Positions 15,078-22,229 of a stretch of DNA of 31,140 nucleotides are shown here, piece by piece (positions within the stretch are counted from its first letter, which is position 1; each line of letters begins with the position of its first letter). The notes beneath the pieces were generated by a model. It did not search any database. It was not told where the DNA came from and saw only the letters and a list, made by a program, of their open reading frames with translations. Position numbers and translations under genes: made by a program. Source of the DNA: a virus; IMG/VR virus record IMGVR_UViG_3300032668_000097, positions 1-31,140 of that record. One strand, given 5' to 3'.

Positions 15078-15370
15078 TATTTTTTCTTAAGTTTGCCTAA
15101 TGTTTGAGCCAATTTTGCTCTTTGACCAATTTTTCCTGATTTTTTTGCGGCAGACGCTAATTTTGATGCTGGAATCTTCTCTCCAGCCTTAACTTTTAGC
15201 GATTTACGCAAACTTCCTGGATGTTTGATAGCTCCAGCAATCCAATTGCCTGTTTTTCCGCCTTTTTTGTACTCATAAACCTGATTTGGATTATCTTTTC
15301 TGATAATTGTCTTAGGTTTTGAAGGCATCTTGGAGGGTTTTATATCACCCATTCCACGAGAGGCTCTCAT
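15077..15370 (-). CDS. small basic phage protein (KHPGxLRKSLxVKxGEKIP type)
   Basis: I take the ATG at 15370 (MRASRGMGDIKPSKMPSKPK), one base after the previous stop. A longer frame to 15445 would overlap the His-rich gene deeply and encode non-conserved sequence. The 97-residue product contains WIAGAIKHPGSLRKSLKVKA, then GEKIPASKLASAAKKSGKIG and QRAKLAQTLGKLKKK. I recognise this block as a widespread small phage protein of the structural region. It is strongly basic. A DNA-binding or internal virion role is plausible, but no experimental function is known to me. Confidence 0.7.
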   Translation of the reverse strand: MRASRGMGDIKPSKMPSKPKTIIRKDNPNQVYEYKKGGKTGNWIAGAIKHPGSLRKSLKVKAGEKIPASKLASAAKKSGKIGQRAKLAQTLGKLKKK

Positions 15371-15371
15371 A

Positions 15372-15572
15372 TTACTTAGAGTAACCGCCACCACACATTT
15401 TTTCAACGATTTCATGGTGATGTTTGTGACCATGCATACCGCCATCGTGGTGTTTTAAGTGTTTTTCAACGTGTTCATGGTGATGAATATGACCGCCATG
15501 TGCGTGATGACCATCGTGATGCTTCATATGGTCTGCTACGTGTTCGTGATGATGTTTGTGACCGTGTTTCAT
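15372..15572 (-). CDS. extremely histidine-rich small protein (66 aa)
   Basis: Of 66 residues, 25 are histidine. Three repeats of about 21 residues are visible: HGHKHHHEHVADHMKHHDGH, HGGHIHHHEHVEKHLKHHDG and HGHKHHHEIVEKMCGGGYSK. A strong AAGGAG lies 6-7 bases before the ATG, so it is well translated. Family knowledge: such His-rich repeats usually bind Ni, Zn, Cu or Co ions, or act as pH-sensitive switches. It has one Cys near the C-terminus. It lies among Lys/Gly-rich small proteins of the structural module, so it may be packaged with DNA or buffer metal during assembly (inference). Confidence 0.75.
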   Translation of the reverse strand: MKHGHKHHHEHVADHMKHHDGHHAHGGHIHHHEHVEKHLKHHDGGMHGHKHHHEIVEKMCGGGYSK

Positions 15573-15582
15573 ATATTGCTCC

Positions 15583-15786
15583 TTAAATAAATTTACCTTT
15601 TGTTATACCACGTTTTTCAATACCATGACCTCTAACCTTACCACCTTTAGCTTTTTTAACTACAGGCCCCATATCAACTTCACCAACACCTTTTGGTACT
15701 GGATGAGTTTGAGTAGGTAATGCTTTAGTTTCTGGTGACATATCACCAGCTTTAACTATTGGAACAGGTTTAATATCTGATGCCAT
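15583..15786 (-). CDS. small basic protein with KRGxTKGK C-terminus (67 aa)
   Basis: The product starts MASDIKPVPIVKAGDMSPET and has a Pro-rich, probably extended N-terminal half. The basic C-terminus KKAKGGKVRGHGIEKRGITK ends GKFI. The ending GIEKRGITKGKFI is clearly related to GIAKRGHTKGKYC at the end of the 196-residue protein encoded just upstream, so the two are paralogous at their C-termini. I recall a shared C-terminal IAxRGxTKGK signature in small marine-phage proteins. The conserved tail may be a targeting or capsid-binding signal; this is inference. Confidence 0.65.
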   Translation of the reverse strand: MASDIKPVPIVKAGDMSPETKALPTQTHPVPKGVGEVDMGPVVKKAKGGKVRGHGIEKRGITKGKFI

Positions 15787-15788
15787 GA

Positions 15789-16379
15789 TTAACAGTATTT
15801 ACCTTTTGTGTGACCACGTTTAGCAATACCGTCAGCAACCTTAGCATAGCCACCTTTACGCATAGGTTTTACATCTTTAGGAGCAACTGTTTTACCAGAA
15901 TCACCCAAGTTGTGACCTTTTGTATGACCACGTTTTTGAACTGCTGATTCACCGTGTTTTGTTAATTTGTTAGAACCTTTTTCAACATCTTCTGACATTG
16001 ATTTAGGACCCATTGTTTCTTTTTCTTTAAACATTTTAGTTTTACCACCTTCTGCGTGTTTATGAACTTTACCACCGTGCTTAAGATTTAATCCACGTGT
16101 GTGACCAGATTTTTGAACAGCGTGTTCACCATGTTTTAATGGTCTTTCACCTGCTTCAATTGCTGGATCTTCTGTTGGGCCACCTTTAGCCATTTTCTTC
16201 ATGTGTGATTTACCACCATGCTTCATACCAACGCCACCTGGACCACCCATACCAACTGGTGGAACACCTGGAACTGGAGATGCTTGTGGAGGAACCATAG
16301 GTGTACGAGCCATTGGAGCACGCATTGGAGCTCTTACTGGAACTGGTACTGGTACTATTTTTGTTCTTGTTTTTGCCAT
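15789..16379 (-). CDS. basic repeat protein with HTKG motifs (196 aa)
   Basis: A Pro/Val/Met-rich N-terminus (IVPVPVPVRAPMRAPMARTP) is followed by Gly/Lys/His-rich repeats: KHGGKSHMKKMAKGG, then LKHGEHAVQKSGHTRGLNLK, TKHGESAVQKRGHTKGHNLG and finally VADGIAKRGHTKGKYC. The repeated HGExAVQKxGHTxG unit occurs twice and a shortened form ends the protein. It is very basic and probably disordered. Its C-terminus is shared with the 67-residue neighbour 2 bases downstream. The features fit an internal or DNA-associated virion protein, but no function is known. Composition makes homology searches unreliable. Confidence 0.65.
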   Translation of the reverse strand: MAKTRTKIVPVPVPVRAPMRAPMARTPMVPPQASPVPGVPPVGMGGPGGVGMKHGGKSHMKKMAKGGPTEDPAIEAGERPLKHGEHAVQKSGHTRGLNLKHGGKVHKHAEGGKTKMFKEKETMGPKSMSEDVEKGSNKLTKHGESAVQKRGHTKGHNLGDSGKTVAPKDVKPMRKGGYAKVADGIAKRGHTKGKYC

Positions 16380-16398
16380 GTTATTTACCTTTTAAATG

Positions 16399-16926
16399 TT
16401 AGTTACAATTCCATCTTTTTAGAGATGCTGCTTTACGAGTAGGTCTGCCTTTTTCATCTTTCATAGGACCTGGCATTCCACTCATTCTAGCACAAAATGA
16501 TCTTTTGCGTGCACCTCCTTGCGGCTGAGGCGCTTTTAAGTGACTACCAGTTTCCCTATTGTATTTAGCACGACCTTTAGCTGTAAGTCCAGCACCTTTG
16601 GACACTGGTAATTTCTCACCACGTCCAACAGATAATGAAACTCCACCTTTTTTCATCTTAGCTGTCTTGGCAGATTCTTTAAATGCTTTAGCAGTTGGAG
16701 CACCTTTAGCTCCTGGTTTACGCATATGTTCACCACTACCGTGAGCTATACGCTCCTGTTTAGCGTGAATGTTTGCATAAAGGCCGCCATATTTAAATTT
16801 CTTACCTTTGTCAGCTTCGGCAAAGTCTTTACCTACAGATTGGGGAATACCTACTTTTTTAGCAAAGGCTTTTGAATGAGCCACTGCTTCCATGAGTCTA
16901 TGTTGTTTTGCTGATTTACTGGGCAT
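16399..16926 (-). CDS. two-part basic protein, C-terminal DUF6321-like domain
   Basis: The 175-residue product has an N-terminal part (MPSKSAKQHRLMEAVAHSKA, FAKKVGIPQSVGKDFAEADK) seen alone in other phages. A linker follows, and then a C-terminal domain GEKLPVSKGAGLTAKGRAKY, NRETGSHLKAPQPQGGARKR, SFCARMSGMPGPMKDEKGRP with a Trp-Asn-Cys end. The second part matches what I know as DUF6321, a small basic domain of phages. The gene therefore looks like a fusion of two usually separate pieces. It overlaps the upstream membrane-protein gene by 11 bases. Three Cys residues are present. A nucleic-acid-binding virion role is plausible but unproven. Confidence 0.7.
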   Translation of the reverse strand: MPSKSAKQHRLMEAVAHSKAFAKKVGIPQSVGKDFAEADKGKKFKYGGLYANIHAKQERIAHGSGEHMRKPGAKGAPTAKAFKESAKTAKMKKGGVSLSVGRGEKLPVSKGAGLTAKGRAKYNRETGSHLKAPQPQGGARKRSFCARMSGMPGPMKDEKGRPTRKAASLKRWNCN

Positions 16927-17170
16927 GATGTTGTCTGATTAGTTCGTCAATCTTACTTTCTAATTTAGAGAATCTTGAGTCTAAGTGAGCCACCATTCTA
17001 TCTAATTCAGCTTGAGTTACATTGTCTCGTGCAATTTCTTCACGAGTACGATTAAGTAAAATGCTTATTCTTTGTAACTCATCAAACTTGTCTTTAACAA
17101 TAAAACCAACAATACCAACAGTGACTGACAGGATAAAGTTCCATGCCAACATGATATCGTTAGCTGACAT
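16916..17170 (-). CDS. small one-TM coiled-coil protein, possible holin/lysis protein
   Basis: The 84-residue product has one membrane segment (about residues 9-26, AWNFILSVTVGIVGFIV). A charged coiled coil follows (FDELQRISILLNRTREEIAR, LDSRFSKLESKIDELIRQHH). There is no signal peptidase site. N-terminal-anchored coiled coils of this kind in phage structural modules are sometimes holins or spanin-like proteins, but the family is not settled. No endolysin gene is visible nearby, so a lysis role is only a suggestion. Overlap with the next gene and a 2-base gap to the previous one show it is part of the operon. Confidence 0.65.
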   Translation of the reverse strand: MSANDIMLAWNFILSVTVGIVGFIVKDKFDELQRISILLNRTREEIARDNVTQAELDRMVAHLDSRFSKLESKIDELIRQHHAQ

Positions 17171-17172
17171 GA

Positions 17173-17997
17173 TTAAAAGTATCCTGGGAATGTATTGCCA
17201 GCATCAGGATTGTTTTTGATAAGTTTACCATTAATAACAGCACCAACTTGAACATTGCTACTATTATTGGTTCCTATTTGCCAAATAATGTCTGATTTTT
17301 CTGGATAAAAGAATGGTGTACTTGATCTATCAATAGTAAATACTGAAGTAAATGCTTGTTGTAATACATCAAATTGAACGCCAGTATTATTATTTTTAGA
17401 CAATACATTGTAATACATTTGACTACCAGTGTATCCATTGTCAGTATTAATTTCAACTTGATATAAATAATAACTATATCCTGCAGGAACAGTATAAATA
17501 GCAGCTTGTGTTTTACCAATACCAGGATTAATTTGTGCAACAATATTAGATCCTTGTGATGCTGTGATTGTTCCTACATTAGTGACTTGGCTAGTGCCTG
17601 GAACAACCATGGTCATGCTATTCACTCTGTAATAACTATTAATAGTTGTAACAGAAGAAGTACCATTTAACAATATAATTTCTGATATAGGATTAAAGTT
17701 TGCATCTAACCCAGAAATAGAAATAGCTGCTTTTGTATTATCAGAAGCAGATGAACTGACTAAAACTAAATTAGCTGCAGAAGCTGGGAAAGTATATGCT
17801 GTTGCATTTTCCCATATAGCAATCGTTGCATTTTGTGCTGTTGTGGTTGAAGAAATAGCTGTATTGTAACCAAATATATTAACATTTGAATGACCATATA
17901 CTTGACCACGAGCTACTTGTAAGTCAAATGGCTCATATTTAGCCTGACGTGTAATTGAGTTTACAACATTATTTGTTTTTGGTACTGGATATACCAT
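17173..17997 (-). CDS. virion structural protein
   Basis: The 274-residue protein starts MVYPVPKTNNVVNSITRQAK and has YEPFDLQVARGQVYGHSNVN, then a beta-rich body (VLVSSSASDNTKAAISISGL; YTVPAGYSYYLYQVEINTDN). I recognise the N-terminal block from conserved unnamed structural genes of aquatic phages. Strand periodicity and low Lys/Cys content fit a capsid or tail surface protein. It follows a stem-loop (18022-18039) that separates it from the preceding gene, so its expression level may differ from that gene. No enzymatic motif was found. Confidence 0.65.
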   Translation of the reverse strand: MVYPVPKTNNVVNSITRQAKYEPFDLQVARGQVYGHSNVNIFGYNTAISSTTTAQNATIAIWENATAYTFPASAANLVLVSSSASDNTKAAISISGLDANFNPISEIILLNGTSSVTTINSYYRVNSMTMVVPGTSQVTNVGTITASQGSNIVAQINPGIGKTQAAIYTVPAGYSYYLYQVEINTDNGYTGSQMYYNVLSKNNNTGVQFDVLQQAFTSVFTIDRSSTPFFYPEKSDIIWQIGTNNSSNVQVGAVINGKLIKNNPDAGNTFPGYF

Positions 17998-18021
17998 GAT
18001 TAATCTCCTAAAGTTAAAGAA

Positions 18022-18039
18022 TGGGGGACGAATCCCCCA
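18022..18039 (-). terminator. stem-loop between structural genes, weak terminator or attenuator
   Basis: A perfect 7-base stem (TGGGGGA/TCCCCCA) with a 4-base loop lies between two minus-strand genes. Read on the minus strand it is followed by a T-rich but interrupted stretch (TTCTTTAACTTT). It could give partial termination or protect the 3' end of the upstream message, so that the first gene of the unit is made in excess. Confidence 0.6.
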
Positions 18040-18049
18040 CCAAGATTAA

Positions 18050-18751
18050 TTAATCAAAGTTACCGTATGGGTATGTTGTAGAATTACCAATGTTCATGTC
18101 AAGTTGGTTATAACGAACTGTTACTTCAATTTGACCTGTTGTTGGTGTAGCTAAACTAGAACCAGTAATTGCTAATGTAACAACAACTTGGCTAAACCAT
18201 GAAGGTTGTTGACCAGGTTGAATATTTTGTACATCTTGTAATGTTGCACCAGAGTATGTTAATTGTGTACCAACAAATGTTGCAGTACCACGAGTTGCTG
18301 AAGTTACAGCAGCCATAGTAGCGTAAACGCCAGTTGATGTAGCAAAGTTATTTGAAACATATGGTTGAATAGATGTAGCTGTATGTGTACCATCTGAAGG
18401 TAATGTACCAACATCAACAATGATGTCAGTAATATTTGATGAGTATGGTAATAAGAATACAACACCACGATAAGCAGTACCAGTAGCATCAGCTGTAGGA
18501 GCAGAAGCTTTAGTTGGACCATTGGTGCTATAAACACCAGATTGTGGAGTCCAGATTGTAGCTGTGTTATTTGGAATGTTGCTTGATGTAACAAATGCAC
18601 CAGAACCACCACCGTAATTAGCTATGTTTGGAGTTGTTACTGAGAAATCTAAAAGTGCAGACTGAACTAAGTCAGTGTAGCCCACATCACGTTGTGGACC
18701 AAAACGGTTGTCACCCGATAGAATCGGGCCGTCAAAGGTAGAACGAGCCAT
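18050..18751 (-). CDS. virion structural protein, first gene of the second late unit
   Basis: The 233-residue protein starts MARSTFDGPILSGDNRFGPQ, then RDVGYTDLVQSALLDFSVTT. The rest is a beta-rich body with GTAYRGVVFLLPYSSNITDI and IEVTVRYNQLDMNIGNSTTY. The N-terminus MARSTFDGPIL recurs, as I recall, in structural proteins of aquatic phages. An AAGGA site lies 7 bases before the ATG. It is the first minus-strand gene after the divergent region and is followed by a stem-loop, so it is probably produced strongly, which fits a major virion component such as a decoration or tail protein (inference). Confidence 0.65.
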   Translation of the reverse strand: MARSTFDGPILSGDNRFGPQRDVGYTDLVQSALLDFSVTTPNIANYGGGSGAFVTSSNIPNNTATIWTPQSGVYSTNGPTKASAPTADATGTAYRGVVFLLPYSSNITDIIVDVGTLPSDGTHTATSIQPYVSNNFATSTGVYATMAAVTSATRGTATFVGTQLTYSGATLQDVQNIQPGQQPSWFSQVVVTLAITGSSLATPTTGQIEVTVRYNQLDMNIGNSTTYPYGNFD

Positions 18752-18890
18752 AATATATCCTTATGCAAAAGTCCTCTTATCAATCATTGCATTGTCTGCT
18801 GGGGCAGTCCGATAAGAGTAATCACCCAGATATAATATTCTTGCATAAAATGCTTGAAATTGCAACAAATATCTATTAATATTGCAAACT
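18752..18890. promoter_or_regulatory. divergent intergenic region with putative promoters
   Basis: This is the longest non-coding stretch in the window and lies between divergent genes, so it must drive both the plus-strand glycosylation island and the second minus-strand structural unit. A TATAAT (18831-18836) is a good -10 for plus-strand transcription but has no clear TTGACA at the usual spacing. A second pair, TTGAAA (18854-18859) with TAATAT (18877-18882), has 17-base spacing but would give an almost leaderless message. On the minus strand TATTAT (around 18833-18838) is a possible -10. A small inverted repeat gcat-aaa-atgc (18843-18853) may be an operator. Promoter positions are tentative. 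Confidence 0.55.
18774..18818. repeat. nested inverted repeat in the divergent region
   Basis: Perfect 8-base arms CTCTTATC (18774-18781) and GATAAGAG (18811-18818) enclose 29 bases that hold a second small hairpin, CTGC-TGGG-GCAG. Transcribed leftward, it would form a structured 5' leader of the MARST gene, ending 22 bases before its start. It lacks a U-tract, so it is not a simple terminator. It may be an RNA stability or control element, or a protein-binding site. Confidence 0.6.
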
Positions 18891-20465
18891 ATGAGAGCAT
18901 ATCCAGAGCAGGTTTTACACCAATATAATCAAGCATTTTCCTTGAAATTACAAGGTAAAGTCCAAGAAGCATTAACTCAATGTGAGTCTATTTTAAAGAT
19001 TCATCCAACTTATTCTTTAGCCCTTCAGCTCATAGGCATAATATTTGCAGAAGTCAAGAACTATCCCATGTCTTTAGAATACTTTACAAGAGCCATGAAG
19101 CATGATAGGAAGAATGCGGCTATTTATAGTAATCGTGGCAATGTTTACCAAGATACCAAACAATATGACTTGGCTTTAGCTGATTTTGATCGTGCCATAA
19201 GTATCAAAAGAGACTTTGTTGAGGCTCATTATAATAAAGGCAATTGTTGTAAAGAGATGAATCAATATGAAAAAGCTATAGAATGCTACAAAAGAACACT
19301 AGTCTTTAATCCAAAATACAAGGATGCCTATACAAATATGGGTACTTGTTATCAAAATTTACAACAGTTTGATAAGTCAGTTGAATGTTACGATAAGACG
19401 ATTGAGATCAATCCACAAGACTGGATGGCTTATAACAATAAAGGTTATGCATTACATGTATTAATGAACCTAGACGAGTCTATTAAAACATATGATCAAG
19501 CTATATCATCTAATCCAGATAACCCAGATCCTAAGTTTAATAAAGGACTTGTAGAGCTTTTAAAGGGTGATTGGGAAAAAGGTTGGGAAGGACATGAAGT
19601 TAGATGGACTAATCGTTTTTCTCCAGTTAAATTGCCTAAACTTTGGAAGGGTGAGGATCTAACAGATAAAACAATCTTTATTCATCACGAACAAGGTATT
19701 GGTGATACGATCCAATTCTGTCGTTATCTTAAGCTTTTAAAAGCTAAAAAGATTATTGTAGCTGTTAAGCCAGAAGCTTTTGCCTTATTAAAATCCATGC
19801 CTGAAATAGATGAGATCTATGATGACTTATCTAAAGTAAATGAGAATGATTATCATTATCAATCACCATTTATGTCATTGCCTTATATATTTAAAACAAG
19901 ACCTAACAACATTCCGCATGATGTTCCTTATCTATTTGCACCAGAAGATCGTGTAGCTTATTGGAAAGATAAGTTAAAGGATGATAAGAAGTTTAAAGTA
20001 GGACTTGTATGGTCTGGTGGATTTAGAGCAGATCAGCCAGAATTATGGGCTGTTAATAATAGACGTAATGTTCCATTAGATAAGTTAGCTTCATTCCAAA
20101 ATGAAAACATATCATTTTACAGTTTACAAAAAGGTGAGTTTGCTGAAGCTGAATTAAAGAACTCTAAAGTATGGAATATGATTGATTATACTTCTGAGTT
20201 ACAAGACTTCTCAGATACTGCTGCATTGATTGAAAATCTTGATCTTATAATCTCTGTAGATACATCGACTGCACACGTAGCTGGTGCTCTAAACAAACCT
20301 GTATGGATGATGAATCGATTTGACACATGCTGGAGATGGTTAACAGAAGGCAACAAAACAGATTGGTATCCAAGTATGACTATCTATAGACAGAATAGTT
20401 TCAACAATTGGTATAACGTGATTAACAATATTGCAATAGACCTACATGCACTTTCCAGAAGATAA
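18891..20465 (+). CDS. TPR-repeat glycosyltransferase (GT9/GT41-like)
   Basis: The product is about 524 residues. The N-terminal half has six to seven TPR units with the consensus YNKGN...YDLALADFDRAI (AIYSNRGNVYQDTKQYDLAL, AHYNKGNCCKEMNQYEKAIE and others). The C-terminal half is a glycosyltransferase fold with GIGDTIQFCRYLKLL, KVGLVWSGG, a SLQKGE strand and DTAALIENLDLIISVDTSTAHVA split over the nucleotide-binding region, as in TPR-linked GT9/GT41-like proteins. It probably transfers a sugar from a nucleotide donor to a protein or glycan; the TPRs would bind the partner. I chose ATG 18891; an in-frame TTG at 18882 is possible, and neither has a clear ribosome site. It is the first gene of the plus-strand island. 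Confidence 0.82.
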   Translation: MRAYPEQVLHQYNQAFSLKLQGKVQEALTQCESILKIHPTYSLALQLIGIIFAEVKNYPMSLEYFTRAMKHDRKNAAIYSNRGNVYQDTKQYDLALADFDRAISIKRDFVEAHYNKGNCCKEMNQYEKAIECYKRTLVFNPKYKDAYTNMGTCYQNLQQFDKSVECYDKTIEINPQDWMAYNNKGYALHVLMNLDESIKTYDQAISSNPDNPDPKFNKGLVELLKGDWEKGWEGHEVRWTNRFSPVKLPKLWKGEDLTDKTIFIHHEQGIGDTIQFCRYLKLLKAKKIIVAVKPEAFALLKSMPEIDEIYDDLSKVNENDYHYQSPFMSLPYIFKTRPNNIPHDVPYLFAPEDRVAYWKDKLKDDKKFKVGLVWSGGFRADQPELWAVNNRRNVPLDKLASFQNENISFYSLQKGEFAEAELKNSKVWNMIDYTSELQDFSDTAALIENLDLIISVDTSTAHVAGALNKPVWMMNRFDTCWRWLTEGNKTDWYPSMTIYRQNSFNNWYNVINNIAIDLHALSRR

Positions 20466-21204
20466 TCTTTACCTTGTAGATGGAGGTATTGGAGACTTCC
20501 TCCAATTTGTGCCATTTATGCTTCAATATAAGCGTAGATACTTTGTTTTAACGCATTTTAAAGGTGCTAAAGAGCTTATGTTAGCTTTAAATGTCATGCC
20601 TGATACGTTAATGTATTACTCTACAGAACCTGAAAAAGTAGAGAAAATTAAACAAATTGCACTCCATAATACCATCAATCAATGTCCAAGACATTTTTAC
20701 TTCTACGGTAATCCATTCCCAAAACAAAAGCCATTATTTGATAATGATAAAAAGACTATTGGTGTTCATCTAAATGGAAGTAAGTTCTCTTTAGAATGGC
20801 AAATAGCCCATAATATGATTACTAAATCTATTCCTTCAAAGATTATAGAGTCTTTTAAAGATTACAATGTGATTGTATTTGGATTGCCTGAAGACTTAGA
20901 AGGTTTAGAAGAGTCTGATCATGTGAAGTTTGTTTGTTATAAAGATATAGCCAAAAGCTTTGCTTATGTTGAACAGTGTGATTATGTGGTGGCTGCAGAT
21001 AGTTCTGTTAAAACCATGAGCTCTATGTTACGCATTCCTACATTCGTATGGATGGCAGATAACGAAGATCCATTTAGAGATAAGATCTTTATTGATCAAT
21101 ATGTCAAAGATGGCATTATGAAAACATTCAAATATAAAAATGCTTTTGATGATATGGATGAAGGCATCAAGCAAACCATGGAGTTTTTAAATGAATCCAA
21201 ATAA
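20446..21204 (+). CDS. GT9-like (heptosyltransferase-type) glycosyltransferase
   Basis: The 252-residue protein starts MHFPEDNLYLVDGGIGDFLQ; the GGIGDFLQF motif (13-21) is the N-terminal signature of ADP-heptose:LPS-type transferases. The C-terminal half has IGVHLNGSKFSLEWQIAH, YNVIVFGLPEDLEG and YVVAADSSVKTMSSMLRIPT, the donor-binding strand-loop-helix with a conserved D-S-S. It is shorter than cellular heptosyltransferases (about 320-350), so it is minimal or acts with the neighbouring transferase. It overlaps the TPR gene by 20 bases and the FkbM gene by 14 bases, so all three are co-translated. The acceptor could be host LPS or a virion protein. Confidence 0.75.
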   Translation: MHFPEDNLYLVDGGIGDFLQFVPFMLQYKRRYFVLTHFKGAKELMLALNVMPDTLMYYSTEPEKVEKIKQIALHNTINQCPRHFYFYGNPFPKQKPLFDNDKKTIGVHLNGSKFSLEWQIAHNMITKSIPSKIIESFKDYNVIVFGLPEDLEGLEESDHVKFVCYKDIAKSFAYVEQCDYVVAADSSVKTMSSMLRIPTFVWMADNEDPFRDKIFIDQYVKDGIMKTFKYKNAFDDMDEGIKQTMEFLNESK

Positions 21205-21928
21205 AGTAGTTAATTCACAATATGGTCAAATCATCATAAATACAAACGATAAGGGAGTTGGAGCTTCTATATCTGAAGGATCATATTTTGAGCCTGAAAA
21301 TATAAACATTATGATTGGAGTGATCAACACACTTCTACAAAGAAAAGACAAAATTACATTCTATGATGTAGGTGCTAACATTGGAACACATACGTTAGCC
21401 ATAGCTAGTACATTCAAAAATAAAGTATTTATAAGATCATTTGAAGCTCAAAGACAAGTTTATTATATGTTATGCGGAACTATTGCTTTAAATGGATTAC
21501 GCAATGTATATGCTCACCATTGTGCCGTTGGTGGCTATTATGGTTTGATTGATATTGATTTACCAGATTACAATGTAAGACAAAACTTTGGTGGTCTTGA
21601 GATTAAAGAGATAGATAAATCAGATAATCAAGATATGATTTTTAATAGTTCAGAAAACATTGAAATGATGAGATTAGATCAGTTTCATGAACCTATTGAT
21701 TTCATCAAAATGGATATTGAGGGAATGGAGGAAGAGGCTTTATTTAGATCCTCGCTTATGCTTGAGGAGTATATGCCTGTTTGCTACGTGGAAATATTTA
21801 AATCTAATCAAGATCGCATTTTTAGCTTCTTTAAAAGCCTTGGCTATAAATGCTATTCAAATGGTCAAGATATGCTTGCTATGCCGACTGGCATGGATGT
21901 AACTATTCTAAATTTTAATCCTGTATAA
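21191..21928 (+). CDS. FkbM family SAM-dependent methyltransferase
   Basis: The 245-residue protein has the methyltransferase motif I FYDVGANIG (57-65), an acidic post-motif at FEAQ (84-87), and DFIKMDIEGMEEEAL (170-184), the FkbM signature. FkbM enzymes O-methylate sugars or polyketides; next to two glycosyltransferases, methylation of a sugar is most likely. The gene overlaps the preceding one by 14 bases and its stop is directly followed by a hairpin (21930-21948). Such cassettes in aquatic phages are thought to alter surface glycans. Target unproven. Confidence 0.85.
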   Translation: MNPNKVVNSQYGQIIINTNDKGVGASISEGSYFEPENINIMIGVINTLLQRKDKITFYDVGANIGTHTLAIASTFKNKVFIRSFEAQRQVYYMLCGTIALNGLRNVYAHHCAVGGYYGLIDIDLPDYNVRQNFGGLEIKEIDKSDNQDMIFNSSENIEMMRLDQFHEPIDFIKMDIEGMEEEALFRSSLMLEEYMPVCYVEIFKSNQDRIFSFFKSLGYKCYSNGQDMLAMPTGMDVTILNFNPV

Positions 21929-21929
21929 A

Positions 21930-21948
21930 AAGCCCCTAGATGGGGCTT
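21930..21948 (-). terminator. intrinsic terminator between convergent genes
   Basis: A stem AAGCCCC/GGGGCTT with a 5-base loop lies between the FkbM gene (plus) and an 85-residue gene (minus). On the minus strand the stem is followed by TTT then ATA, a fair terminator for leftward transcripts; on the plus strand the U-tract is poor, so there it may only block or stabilise. It separates the late head unit from the plus-strand island. Confidence 0.75.
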
Positions 21949-21952
21949 CCTA

Positions 21953-22210
21953 TTATTGTGCTGGAGTAACTCCTTGTGGAGTTACAGGAGCTTCTGGAGC
22001 AACTTCAGGAGTTGATCCTTCTACTGGTGTAATGGTAGCAACTTCAGCTGGACTTACAAACAAATGTTTAAAATGAGAGATTTCAACATTCATTGCAACT
22101 TCAATTGCACTTTCAATAGCACCAAAAAAGCTTTTTACATAACCAAAAATAGTCTTAAGGATTTGTAAATGAGCCTTTACTAAGTTCCATAAATCTTTTA
22201 ATAATTGCAT
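21953..22210 (-). CDS. small amphipathic protein, unknown (85 aa)
   Basis: The N-terminal part (MQLLKDLWNLVKAHLQILKT, IFGYVKSFFGAIESAIEVAM) is a long amphipathic helix with Trp and Phe, likely membrane-associated. The C-terminal third (EGSTPEVAPEAPVTPQG) is Pro/Glu/Ala-rich and disordered. It lies between two terminators (22230-22256 upstream, 21930-21948 downstream), so it is made from read-through or from its own promoter. AGGAGA-like sequence (AAAGGAGATAGT) precedes the ATG. A holin-like or antimicrobial-helix role is possible. No family was recognised. Confidence 0.6.
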   Translation of the reverse strand: MQLLKDLWNLVKAHLQILKTIFGYVKSFFGAIESAIEVAMNVEISHFKHLFVSPAEVATITPVEGSTPEVAPEAPVTPQGVTPAQ

Positions 22211-22229
22211 ACTATCTCCTTTGTTAGAT

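Noticed and set aside
15371-15445. Longer N-terminus for the KHPG-type basic protein (start at 15445)
   Set aside because: The extension runs inside the His-rich gene and reads as a shifted version of it; ATG 15370 directly follows that gene's stop.
16201-16442. Open frames on the plus strand opposite the basic repeat protein
   Set aside because: They are antisense to a gene with clear protein repeats; the Trp/Thr- and Gly/Thr-rich translations are artefacts of its codon bias.
18774-18818. Nested inverted repeat as an intrinsic terminator
   Set aside because: No T-tract follows on either strand and it lies upstream of both divergent genes.
18752-18890. tRNA or attachment site in the longest intergenic region
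   Set aside because: No cloverleaf or CCA end is visible, and no integrase gene is in the window.
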